Part shown: piece by piece, positions 20,759 through 31,955 of the stretch
Numbering within the stretch: the first letter of the stretch is position 1
How the letters are laid out: each line of letters starts with the position of its first letter
Assembly (NCBI GenBank): GCA_005656395.1
Contig: SRSI01000035.1
Coordinates: 186,001 to 250,000, forward strand
DNA length: 64,000 nt
Source: Strongyloides papillosus
Lineage: Eukaryota > Nematoda > Chromadorea > Rhabditida > Strongyloididae
Direction: 5' to 3'
Translations under genes and position numbers: made by a program
The notes under the pieces: generated by a model
Database searches by the model: none
Told to the model about the DNA's origin: nothing
The model's input: only the letters and a program-made list of their open reading frames with translations

Positions 20759-22426
20759 CACACAGAAAAAAAAAGGACACAGGTTTGCATAAAATGTAAT
20801 AAATTTGTCCCACCAAATAAAATTCAAATTTTCTTTATTTGCGAATAATTTTATCACAATTATTTTGTACATGAAAAATTAAAACAATAATTAGTGAATT
20901 ATTAAAATAAGTTTCTCTTTTTTTAGTATACTATTTTTATTTTGGAACATAAGTTGTTTTCTACAATACATTTTAAAGTACAAGGTTAGAATTTAATTCT
21001 ATGTAAAATTACAAGCACTTTTATAAAAAAACATTTTTAACATATCACAGTACATTTTTTAAATATTTTTCAATCGTTTGAATTATTATAAATTGTATTT
21101 TATGCAATTTTCACATTTGATGCTCTAAATTGTTTTCATAATGTTTTTTGAAACCCAGAATTTAAGAGTTATCTACATCAAAAATGCTACATTTCTGTAA
21201 AATTTGCTACATCTTATGACATTTTGCGCCATCTTTTTTATCAATTTGCGCCATTTTTGTCGTTTTTGCTACATCTTTTTGACCAATTTGCGCCATCTTT
21301 TTTCAGACGGTAGACATTCGCTTGTCCATGGTTACTCATATTTTTTCCTTTTTTTAATGTCATTTCGCTTAATCATGGGTGACCACGGGCAAGTTGATTT
21401 CCATCGTCTCTTTTTTAATTTAATTAGGGTAGGGGTTGCTGTAAAGTGCGTTGCCGTGTGTGAACTGAATCCAATGGAATAATCAAAAAATAAGTTAGTA
21501 AAAAATAAAAAAGAATGCTTTTTCGCTTGCCCATATTATGTATGTTTCTTAAAAAAAACCATTTTTGTCACCCAATAGACAAGCAAAAGTCACTTTTTCC
21601 AATTCAATTCCACTTTATTTCAATAATATTATTTTACTCTTTAACATACCTAAATTATGTTGAAGAATATTTTATTTGGTATGAAAGATACATATCGCAA
21701 AAATGTACTAAGATGGTGTAAATTGCTAAAAAAGATGGCACAAAATGTACAAAGATAGCGCGAATTGGTCAAAAAGATGACGCAAAATGTTATAAGATGT
21801 AGCAAATTTTATAAATATGTAGCATATTTAATGTAGTTGACTGTCAAATTCCATTTTCCATGTCTTTTGAAGATCATCTTTAAAAATCAAACTTATGAAA
21901 AGTTATAAAATAATATAGATTTTTATTTACAGTAAAAAAATAACTTTTACATATTTTAATTTAAAATAAGAACGAATACTAAAATAATATTTTTAAATAA
22001 TAATACTTTGTGTGAGTAAATAATTACTGCTTTTCTTTATTATTGTTGTGAAATTTTTAAACTTATTGTCGTTAATAGATTGTTTAGAATATTTGATCTT
22101 TATTAAAACATCGATAATTTTACACGAAATTGACTTTTAATAGCATATTTTATAAAATAAAAAAACAAGTTAGATCTAAATGGGCATAATGTCATAAAAA
22201 ATATCAAAATTAAAAAAAGTCACATTAATTTAAAAAGTTATACATATATATCTTTGTAAAAAAACGGCAAAATGTATGCGACAACCCAATATTTTGCGTT
22301 GTTTAAAAATTTTTGCTAATGCTTGATAATTTTAAAATTTGAATAATATTCAATTTTTTTAAATGGCGGGACATTTTTTTTCATTATAAATAGATTTGTC
22401 AAAATTTGTCCTTTTTTTTCTGTGTG
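20759..22426. mobile_element. TIR element of about 1.67 kb, probably Tc1/mariner-like, non-coding
   Basis: The left end is TA then CACACAGAAAAAAAAAGGAC (from 20759). The right end is GTCCTTTTTTTTCTGTGTG then TA (to 22426). Arms can be extended inward with mismatches (left CAAATAAAATTCAAATTTT, right AAAATTTGAATAATATTC). A TA on each side suits a Tc1/mariner-type target. No transposase frame is visible inside. The interior is occupied at 21153-21859 by a MITE of family M1. Confidence 0.5.
21153..21859. mobile_element. MITE-like element, family M1, copy 2 (long form)
   Basis: Same ends and interior as the copy at 595-1171, including CATTCGCTTGTCCATGGTTA and the TTAATGTAGTTGACTGT end. This copy is about 130 bp longer because its terminal arms hold several repeated units such as TTTGCGCCATCTTTTT and TTTTTGACCAATTTGCGCC on the left and GATAGCGCGAATTGGTCAAA on the right. 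No protein is encoded. Confidence 0.75.
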
Positions 22427-22435
22427 TATGTTCGT

Positions 22436-22575
22436 ACAAAAAAAATTCCTTTTTGCTTGTCTATATTTTGTATGTTACAAAAAAAAGCTATTTTGCCTAA
22501 CTAATGGGAAAGTTGTAACAAAAAAAATGCTGCTTCGCTTACCCATAGATAAGCGAATGTCCGCTTCCCCAAATC
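22436..22575. repeat. fragment related to the M1 MITE interior
   Basis: The order of words here (TTTTGCTTGTCTATATTTTG, then a CAAAAAAAAGC run, then CGCTTACCCATAGATAAGCG) resembles the M1 interior, where TTTCGCTTGCCCATATTATG is followed by a run of A and then GACAAGC. It is a diverged partial copy without the terminal arms. Confidence 0.4.
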
Positions 22576-22589
22576 TATTAATAAAAAAA

Positions 22590-24490
22590 TTTATAAAAAG
22601 AAAATTTAACATTTTTTTCTTTTTATGTCGACTAAAGAATTATCATTTTCTTATTTGTTTGATTTTTAGTGAATGTTCTGGGTTATTCATCAAAATATTG
22701 TATTATTAATGAAAACTTTTAGTTGTTGCGAAATTATTAAGTTATTTTTTAAATTCCAGTTCTTTTAAATGTAAATCTCAACCAAAGTACTACAGTCTTT
22801 TTGTAAAAATTGAAGTTTAAAAATTTAAAAAAATAGTTTTTACTAAAATTTTTTATTATTTTTTACATCTGACATATTTGTAACGGTCTATATTACAATA
22901 ATTATTAAAAAATTCATAAAATTTCATTTTTGTCCATTTTTTCGTTAAAAATGTGTTAACTAAAACGGATTTATCCAATATTTGTATACAGTACAAACAA
23001 ATTATTTTCTTCTCTTCTTCAAATTTAAAATATTTAATAGTCTTTTTAATTCCTGATATATAATATTAAGAAAAAATAGTGTAATTGTTGTGGAAGCTTA
23101 TAATTTAGTAATATAATTAAAATAATAGTAAAATGTTATAATATTTGATTTTTTCTTAATTGAAATTTACATGTTTTTTAAGAATTTAGACAGTTGTCTA
23201 TTAAAAGAGTTAAATGTTTGTGTATATTTAGCCTCTAAAAATGTTCCAAAACCAACCAAATGGGTCTTCATGTTTAACTTTACTAACATCTAAAAGTTTA
23301 ATTTAATAATAATTACTATAATAAAACTATTTTAAGTTGAATTTTTTATATCGAGTATAAACACAAAAGTAATAAAAAATTCATAACTTTTATCTCAAGA
23401 ATTGTATTACCTGGTCCACTATAGGGTGTTGTTGATGTTAGATTATCATAATAATCTTGATCTGTAAAATAAACAATTAAAAAATTTGAAATATTTTAAA
23501 TTATTACGATATTTTTGAGCTACTTTAGGATCCAAATGTCTCTTATTTCTTATAATATTGTTCTAAAAAATTAGTTGTAGAATTTTTATTTTTTATGCTT
23601 ACGTTTTGCGTTAAATTTTCATTATCATTTATTGCCATGCCATAGATGAAATTATCTCCATGAAACAATAACACATTTATGAAAATAATAATAATTGCAA
23701 AATATATAATATTATTAATCATTTTGAATGTGTTAGAGATTTCTAAAATTTAGTTTTTATACTTATTAATTATTTGTTTAAAGTATGTACCAGATCATTA
23801 ACTCACTAAATTTTTAATAGAACATCATTATGACTATTTAATTTTTTCATGTTCAGTAAATAACATTTATAAACATTTTTACGATCGTATCATAGAAATT
23901 TAAATTATATTTTTATATTTACTCATAAATTGTATCGTATAACTTTTTGTAGTTGATTAAAAAACGTGCGTTGCAGTATTTTTTTATTTAAAAATCACTT
24001 TTGCAAATTTAATTTTTTTACAAATAATAATTTTGACACTGAATATCATTTTATTCAATTCCTTAAAAATTGTATAAACTACAACAGTTTTTAAAAGAAG
24101 ATCAATTAGATAAAACGAGAAAAATGACTATCGTTAAGGTTATTTAAAATTGTTGCAAACAGTTTATACTAAAACACATATAAATAGTACACATCATAGA
24201 GAAATCATGCGGAAAATTAAAAATTTGCTTTAAATTAATTTTCCTTCTGAAGATTTGAGCTTTGTAATTCTGATATTTTTTTTAAAATTCATACATTCTT
24301 TGAACACTATGTATTTTTTAAATTATACCTACTTTTGAAAAATAAGGGGAAATAAAAATTTATGACAAAATTTTTTGGAAAAAAATGTCATAGCTTAAAC
24401 TGATGGTATTTATATTATTCTACTTTCTATATTTTCTTCTGTAAAATTTCGAAACAGAAAATGAAATTATATTTTATGTTCTGAAATAAC
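22590..24490. repeat. duplicated block, copy 1
   Basis: Collinear and clearly similar to about 29575-31900 plus 33950-34060. Shared words include TTTTTACATCTGACATATTT, TTGTTGTGGAAGCTTATAAT (TTGTTGTTGAAGCTTATAAT in copy 2) and GTGTTAGAGATTTCTAAAAT. The block contains one four-exon gene on the minus strand (23228-23722) plus about 400 bp downstream and 750 bp upstream of it. Copies differ at many positions and by insertions, so the duplication is old. Confidence 0.8.
23228..23722 (-). CDS. small secreted protein, four exons, paralogue 1
   Basis: Minus-strand exons are 23603-23722, 23508-23562, 23411-23461 and 23228-23289. Each junction is GT-AG and the phases agree, giving 95 residues. The protein starts with a hydrophobic signal segment (MINNIIYFAIIIIFINVLLF), then about 75 residues including RNKRHLDPKVAQKY, TSTTPYSGP and a Trp/Phe-rich end, DPFGWFWNIFRG. 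There is no cysteine pattern and no family I recognise. An internal KR could be a proprotein cleavage site. The paralogue at 30694-31189 has the same exon layout. Secretion is likely; the function is unknown. Exons are too short to show up in a simple long-ORF search, so the gene could easily be missed. Confidence 0.72.
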
Positions 24491-25084
24491 ACGCTTTAAA
24501 CATTAATTTTTTTCTATAGTAATAGATGTATATTTAAAAATATTGTGTTTAAATGACTTTTTGTTTAAAGAACTATAAAAAAAACTTTTATTATTGTAAA
24601 AAATCAAATTCGTAATCATATTTTTGAAATTTTTTATTGTGTGAATTGAATCAAACAATAGTTTAGAAGTTTAGCCAATATTTAATTACAGTTTTTTGAT
24701 TGACTAAAATTTCTAAATTTGGATTACTGCACATTCAAGTTAGCTTAAAAAACAAGCTCTATTTGTTATGCTGCTTCTCAGCTCATGAAATTTTATCTTA
24801 ATAAAAATGCTTATTATACTCAATTTTCTTAATGTAACACCTAGTACATTTAAATTAATGATTGATTTTATTCATGCATAAAAATGAACTATATGTTTAT
24901 TTTTTAGCCAGAAAATTTATACAAAAATAAGATATTTTGTCAGAATTTATTATTTCTTATTCGTGTTTATGATAAAAAATACCACAACACTAATATCAAT
25001 ATTGATTTTTTGATGCAAAAACAACTGTTAATAGGTAAAGTCTTTTAAAAATAGCTTCTGACTTTTAAGAACTGATAAAATTTC
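24491..25084. other. intergenic DNA, nothing identified
   Basis: AT-rich DNA beyond the end of the duplicated block; no coding or repeat signal. Confidence 0.4.
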
Positions 25085-26790
25085 TCGCTTTTGAGATTGT
25101 TTTAAGAATAAGAGATTATTTAAAACTTTTATTTACTAAATAAGAATACAAAGAACTAGATTAAATGTTAGTGATTAAAAATGGGTAAACTCATTCTCTC
25201 TACACTACGAAAAGGTTAATATTAGTTAACTAATATATGATAATGTTATGTTATTTGTTAGTACTTATAAATAAAAAAAATCATGCTATAACGATCAAAG
25301 TTAGATGTTTGATTATATGATGAAACAACCCTTTTTAATTTCATTTAAGAATTAAGATTCAAAAAAGTAAGTCATATACTAATGTAACTTACTTTAAATT
25401 TAAAAGATACTGCTTGCTTAACTGAGCTAACAGCTGCTCTTTTTACCTTAGTACCCACCTTCTCATTTAAGACTATATCTTTATGCCAAGAACTTTATCA
25501 ATATTGACGGTAGAATCTAAACTAACAATAAGGTCTCAAGAGCTTTTAATTATATTTTCATGAGCAAGTTTTATTCGTCTGTCTTTTTAAAACCACACGC
25601 TGACCATTTTTTAAGGTCTGTAGATAAGTTGCGATAACTATAATCAGGGTCAGTAAGAATAAATATCTTAGAAAAAAAATGGAAATTCATTTTTATGGTT
25701 TAATTCAGATAATTTAACTAAACAGAAATGTAAAGCCGTAAGCTCAAGACATTCAGCAGGACTGTTATTCTCTACTTTTAAGGATTTCTCTATTTTCCTT
25801 TAGGATATTTTGTATAGCAGGCAAGTCCTCTTCTCGATTCACAGCTACCCTCTGTAGCGCAGACAATAGAGATATCATTTTCTTTAACATATTGCTCAAC
25901 CGATAACTGAGAATCTAATTTGACATAAGATGGTACATTATCGACTATTGGTAAAGGTACAACTGAATTTGAAGATTTTAAAGAAGTTAAAAATGGTGAA
26001 TCTACAATATTTATATTAACTTTATCTGTAGACAAGTCTGTGGGTAAAATCGTTTTAGAAAGATTGTCATCTTGTGTGACATCCAGATTACGTAGTTGAA
26101 TTATACTATTTCTGAAATTGTCTACCTGCTTTTTATCATAGAATAATAATTTATACAAGTAATGACGATCCATTGTATTAGAGAAATTTCCAGTAAGCAT
26201 GAAATCTGATAGTCATGTCAGAGTTTATTGAGAATTTTTGAGCCAGCATAGCTTTCTTTAAAAAAAATCTAGTGTAAATAACTTAATTATTTTAACCGTA
26301 GTAGTTTCAGACTCAATTTTGGCATTTGCCATCTTCTTCAACTGATTTAAAGATATTGTCACTAGGTAACTTAGCATTTCCATCTATTTGAATAGTTTTT
26401 TATAACAAAGAGTTCTTCTACTCATAGGAGTGCTAGTCATGATGCGGTATACTTTTTCATCTTTAGTCATATACGATGTCAACGGTTAAAGGAACATAGA
26501 ATAAGACTTTTTTGACTAAATTTGACCAAAGATAACGTTCCAGGGATGCTATATTTTCGAATAAGCAAAGATTAAAAACTTTATTTTACAAAAAAAGGTA
26601 CGAATAACTAAATTAAATGTTAGTAAAAAAATCGAATAGACTAATCCTCTTCCCATATAAGGAGGTTAATGTTGGTTTACTAAAAAGTGTGATATCATGT
26701 TGTTTGTTGGTATCGATAAAAGAAAATTCATAAAAAAGCAATCAATGTTTGATTGTATTATAAAACAGAGATATATCACGAAATAAAATT
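25085..26790 (-). mobile_element. decayed LTR retrotransposon, possibly BEL/Pao type
   Basis: Direct repeats of roughly 230 bp flank the region, at about 25085-25335 and 26565-26785. Both read CTTTTATTTAC or CTTTATTTTAC, then ATTAAATGTTAGT, then GTTTACTAA or GTTAACTAA, a TGTTATTTGTTAGTA or TTGTTTGTTGGTA word, and ATGTTTGATTATAT or ATGTTTGATTGTAT. Between them the minus strand reads broken coding sequence (25640-26500). On the minus strand each repeat has an AATAAA near its end. By eye the repeats are only about two-thirds identical, so this is an old insertion with most of its interior lost. Confidence 0.5.
25640..26200 (-). pseudogene. retroelement pol fragment (RNase H-like part)
   Basis: A 136-codon open stretch (25790-26200) contains LRNLDVTQDDNLSKTILP, VDNVPSYVKLDSQLSVEQYV and SIVCATEGSCESRRGLACYT. 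After a stop it continues as NNSPAECLELTALHFCLVKL and, with a shift, IFILTDPDYSYRNLSTDLKK. The last two resemble the RNase H part of Pol, where a conserved Glu is followed by a long helix and then an Asp-containing strand. Stops and frameshifts make it non-functional. The BEL/Pao assignment is tentative. Confidence 0.4.
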
Positions 26791-26989
26791 ATATTTATGA
26801 TCTCAGAGGCAATATCTTTAAATTTTTCCCACTTTAAAAAAGGTAAAAATTTTATTAGAATGAAACTGGGGTTATAACAATATAAAAAGAATGATAATTA
26901 ATAATCCCAATGACAGGTGAACAAAGAATCAGGATAGGACTTGTTAAGCTAACAATCCGTTCAGGATTCATACATTCTTACTAAAAATT

Positions 26990-27400
26990 CCATACTATCT
27001 GTATTTATCGACTTTTTAAAAAATCGTGTTTTTTTCAACTAAATCAATGTAACTTTTTTTTTGTATAAAAAGACGTTAATATTTTTGTTTCATACTTTAA
27101 AAGTTTAATTTTTCTGTATTAGAATCTATAAAATCTTGATAATTATAGTACATCAACGTTATTTATAATTAAAACAAAGAACTACGTACTTTTATCAACA
27201 ATCGTTGTTTTCAAAAGTTAAAACTTATTGAGAAAATAATTACAAATGTTTTATTAGTATTCTGATAGAGTAAACACTACTATATTGATCAAGTATAGTG
27301 CAATAAAATAGAATTATGAATAGTAAAAGTTATGATTCCAATAATTACTAGTTTCATATTTTTGTTGAAACATTAAAGTACAAACATTATGTTTTAACAT
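26990..27400. repeat. diverged relic of the palindromic mariner-type element
   Basis: The word order matches the left half of the element at 31956-33402: AATGTAACTTTTTT, GACGTTAATATT, GTATTAGAATC, AACTTATTGAGAA, then TATTCTGATAGAGTAAAC (TATTCTGATAGAGCAAAC in the intact one). The terminal CAGGGTGTCTC is gone. Many substitutions; nothing is encoded. Confidence 0.45.
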
Positions 27401-29574
27401 TGTAAAACTTAGTAGCATTCTTAAATATTTTTACAAATTTCATAATACAAGTTTAATTATTTTAAGGAAAAACATTAACTTGATTAATTTAAGTTAAATA
27501 TTTTAGAACTCTTTTTATATTAAGCTAAAAAGTTCATAATTATTTAATTTATATATGAACATTAAATGATTTTACAAAAATTATGAAAAGAACGAAATTG
27601 ATAATCTGTAAAAAACAAAATTTAGCCAAATGACAGATGGATAAAAATAAATCACTTCATTTTAAGTTAATAAGCTTTATAAAAGTTTATTTTCTTAAAA
27701 TTGACTAATTTTTATTTTTTAGTGTATATTGAAATTATTTGTATCGTTTTTCGTTGAACTAGAACTGTTTGAAGTTTGAATTTCTTTTAGATTAAAAATA
27801 AACTTTACTATTAAATTCATAATTTGAAAAAATCTAGACATTCTCTATAATATTTATTTCTGCTATCATTCTAGTACAGAGTTTCTAAGTAAGTAGTATA
27901 CAATTTTATTTTGCATTTCTGGAAAAACTATTTTCTTAAAGCAAGAGCTATAAATCAGACAAAGCTATATTTTTAAAGATAATTTTACTAATCTTACATA
28001 AAAAATTTGAAACTAATCTAGATCTCAATCTTGAAACAAATACAAGCATCGATTATATTTGTTTAGTTGATCGTTGAAGATCTATAGTTACTTAACCTTT
28101 AAATTTTATTACACACCAAAGACCTATTATGTAAACAGCAAAAATAATTACACACTAACTTCCTACTTTCTGTTAAGGTTTAAACCAAAAGTAATTTATT
28201 AATAAATTCAAAGAATACAATCGCTGGTACAAGTTAATTAAAGAACGAAATAGCTAAAATAAAATTAATATTACAACTTATATACTCAAAATGTTATGAT
28301 ATATACATGTTAGAATTATCAAAAGATTTTATACAAAGGTTCTTTATAAATTTAAAAATTTTTAAAAGTATTATGGTAAAGGAAAGCTTGGATTACTTAT
28401 CTATTTTTACTATAGAAAAAATATAACACATTGGAAAAAGCATATCCTAGAGTTTATTTATTTTTGAAATTTATATTTTCAATATTATGAAAAATTTTCT
28501 TGGTATATAAAGGCTATTAATTAACAAATTTAAATTTATTAGAATTTCGTAACTTTCTTGTAAAAATATTGATTTGTAAAATGAATAAAGATAATAAAAG
28601 AAAGAGAAGAGTTTATTTGCATTAAAGTTAACTGATATAAAGTAATAAAATTATGACATGTTTGACATAGAAAACACTTGACTAGATATTTTGTTGTTTT
28701 GATCAGCTTTTATATTGAATTTCTTTAATTTGGGCACAATATGTGTTGAGATTAGTTTTAATGTGTTTTTTTAGAATCGATGATGTAATTTCTTAATGAG
28801 GTTGATATGATGTGTTTGTGGATTACAGATGGAAAATATTAAATTGAAGATTAAAACATTAAAAGAAAGAATGTGTTGACCAAAAAATAAACTCTTAACT
28901 TCCACGCGTCGAGCATGAATTATTGAAGTATAAATAAATTATTTAAAATTTCTGTCAAAAAACTCAATTTAGAATCTTAAATAAAAGTAATAGACATTAT
29001 ACTACTATGTGAAACATTAAATTAACACCATGTCTCAGTCATTAAACTTAAACTTGCTTTTATAAACCGGCTGAGTATTAAACTAATTTTTTCATGTTAA
29101 TCTCATTTTATTCGCTTGCAATTACATTTAATGTAACATGTATTAAAACTCAGCAATTTTTAGAATATAATATATACATCATTCCAAAAAATATGGATTA
29201 ATAAATTGCATGATACATTGTTTGTATACATTTTCTTAAAAAAAACTTAGATATAAAAACTTATTTGGTACTCATTTTATTGTTTTCAGGAATGAAACAA
29301 TTAACAGAACTTTATTTCTGAAACACCTTCCTGATTTGTAATGACACGAGCTTAAATATAATTTAAATTATTATCTATATTATTCTTTTTTCTAGTGTAA
29401 TGACAACTCGGCCGACCTTCATTTATTTTTAACTTTACATAAGCGTAAGCCAATTAGTTATATTACTCTTATCTAGAGTTTTTAGGTAGACACACGTTTA
29501 CTGGTTTTATTTAAATAATCTTTTTTCCAATCTAGGGTCTGTTCTGAAGGTGTTCCAGTCACTATTGGAAATTC
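27401..29574. other. intergenic DNA, nothing identified
   Basis: About 2.2 kb of AT-rich DNA without coding signal. A pair of short inverted words, GAAACACCTTC near 29317 and GAAGGTGTTCC near 29545, is too short to define an element. Confidence 0.4.
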
Positions 29575-30693
29575 ACTAATAAAATAATTTATACTAAGAA
29601 AAACTATCATTTTTTCTTCTTTTTATGCCGACTTAAGAATCATTGTTTCCTTATTTGTTTAATTGGTTGTGGATTTTTTAGTTTTTGTGAAAATTCTGAA
29701 ATATTTATTTAAATTTTGAATTTGCTGTGAAATTGTTTAACAGTGAATATCCTATCAAAATTCCGTTTAGAATTTTGTAAAAGATTTTATTATTAATATT
29801 TATTTTAGGATCTTTTTAATATTTTTATTTGTGTTAAGAGACGTTTCCGATCAATGATCTAATTTTTACCACTGATCGATGATTTAGAAATGATTGACAA
29901 TCAGCTAAGTAGGGGTGGGTTATCAGTCATAAGTTATAACTTTAAGGATTACTAGAATGCTATATAATAATTGAAATTTTATTACATGCTCAATTATATT
30001 TTCAGTTATAGTTTTCATTCTTAATATAATCTTAGCCTTTTTTTGGTTTCTCTTGGTCTCAATCTCGATCTCGTCTTTTTCATCTATAGGAGGATCATGA
30101 ATAATAGGGTAAGTAACAATTATCACATTAATATATTGTTGTTATTATATTATAGCTTTATCATATCATAAATAAATTTATAATTTATTCTTTAATGTGA
30201 TTTCAAATAGTAGGCACCAACCGCGGGTATCCTATTATTAAGTTTGCTCTATTGAAAGTACTGTGATAATTTTGTGAAATTTAAATTTTAAGAACAAAGA
30301 AAAATGAATTTTTATTAAATTTTTTTTATTATTTTTTACATCTGACATATTTTAACAGTCCGTATTACAATTTAATTACAAAAATTAATAAAATTTCATT
30401 TTAATATCTTTTTTTGTCAAAATATGCCAATTAAAACAGATTTTTTCCGATTCTTGTAAACGGTATAAACAATTATTTCCACTTGTAGCTTTGAAATATT
30501 TTATGATCTTCTTGATTTCTTATATACAATACTATAGGGAAATAATTTAATTGTTGTTGAAGCTTATAATTTATCAATCCATTTAAAATAACAGTATAAT
30601 GTTTGAATATTTGATTTTTTTCTAACTTAAAATTTACTTGTTTTTTTTAAATTTAGACATTTGCCTGTCAATAGATAATTATACAAATAAATT

Positions 30694-31189
30694 CTACAAT
30701 GCAACCATAAAATCCAAACTTGGTCCTTTAGTTGTAATTCGTACTATTTCTAAAATTTTAATTTAATAATATTTAATATGACAAAACTATATTATGTTGA
30801 AGTTTTAATATCGTGTATAAATACAAAGTAATAGAAAATTTAGAAATTTTATCTTAAGGGATGTGTTACCTGGTCCACTAGGGCCTCTTGTTGTTGAGGT
30901 TTGATTTCTATCATATTCGTCCCCTGTAAAATAAAATATTTAAAAGATGTATAATATTTTGAATTATTACAATATTCTCTTCTAGCTTCACTAGCATCGA
31001 AATATCTTTTATTTCTTGTAATATTGTCCTGAAAAATTATGTTGAAACTATTATTTTTTTTATGCGTATATTTTGTATTACATTTTCATAATTATTTATT
31101 GCTTTGCTATAAATGAAGCTATTGCTATGAAACAATAAAACATCTAGGAAAATAATAGTAATTGTAAAATATATAATATTATTAATCAT
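30694..31189 (-). CDS. small secreted protein, four exons, paralogue 2 (altered donor)
   Basis: Exons equivalent to paralogue 1 lie at 31082-31189, 30971-31028, 30870-30923 and 30694-30749. The signal segment (MINNIIYFTITIIFLDVLLF) and middle (RNKRYFDASEARREYWDEYD, TSTTRGPSGP) are clearly homologous. At the exon 1 donor the GT of paralogue 1 is AT here. A GT twelve bases earlier (31080-31081) is in frame and gives a continuous 91-residue product. In the last exon small indels shift the frame, so the Trp/Phe-rich end is replaced by an unrelated tail ending SLDFMVAL. It is either a diverged working copy or an early pseudogene. Confidence 0.5.
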
Positions 31190-31955
31190 TTTGAGTGTGT
31201 TAGAGATTTCTAAAATTTAGTTTTTATACTTGTTATTTATTTGTTTAAAGTGTGTGCTAGGTCATCAACTCAATAAATTTCTAGTAGGACAGTTTCATGA
31301 TTGTTGAATTTTTTTAGGTTTATCAAATAACATTAATAAACATTTTTATTATCATATCGTGCAAATGTTGATTATATTGTTATATTCACTCTTATATTAT
31401 AAGAATAACTTTTTGTAGTAGGTTAAAAATCATGTTTTGCAACATTTTTTTATTCAAAAATCACTTGTACAAATTTAATTTTTTTTTATCATTTTTTAAA
31501 TAATAATTTTTATACCGAATATCATATCATTTTGTTTGATTACTTTCAAACTTGTATATATATTTTAACGGTTTTTAAAAATAGCTAATTAAATAAAGCT
31601 AGAAAAATGGTTAACAATATTCTTATTTAAAAGGGTAACAAACAGTTTATATTAAAATGGATCTAAATAATACACATCACAAAAGTCATGCGTAATATTA
31701 AAAATTTATTTAAGATTGACCCTTCTTCTGATAAATTAAACTTTATATTATTGATATTTTTATAAAAAAATTACGCACCTTTCTAAAGACTATGTAGCTT
31801 CTTCGATTATATCTGGTTTTGAAAAACGCTAAAATAAGAAATTTCTGATCAAATTTTACGTAAAAAATTCTAATGGTCTAAATTCGTAATGGTCCGCATT
31901 AGAAATAGGAAAATATCAAAATATATATTATATATGCAAATATATATAATATATA

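Noticed and set aside
29310..29560. Inverted words GAAACACCTTC / GAAGGTGTTCC as element ends
   Set aside because: Only about 10 bp, no target duplication and no related copy in the window.
29923..30126. 67-codon minus-strand frame with an acidic/basic stretch (DEKDEIEIETKRNQKKAK)
   Set aside because: Somewhat protein-like but isolated, inside an insertion specific to copy 2 of the duplicated block, with no splice partner or recognised family.
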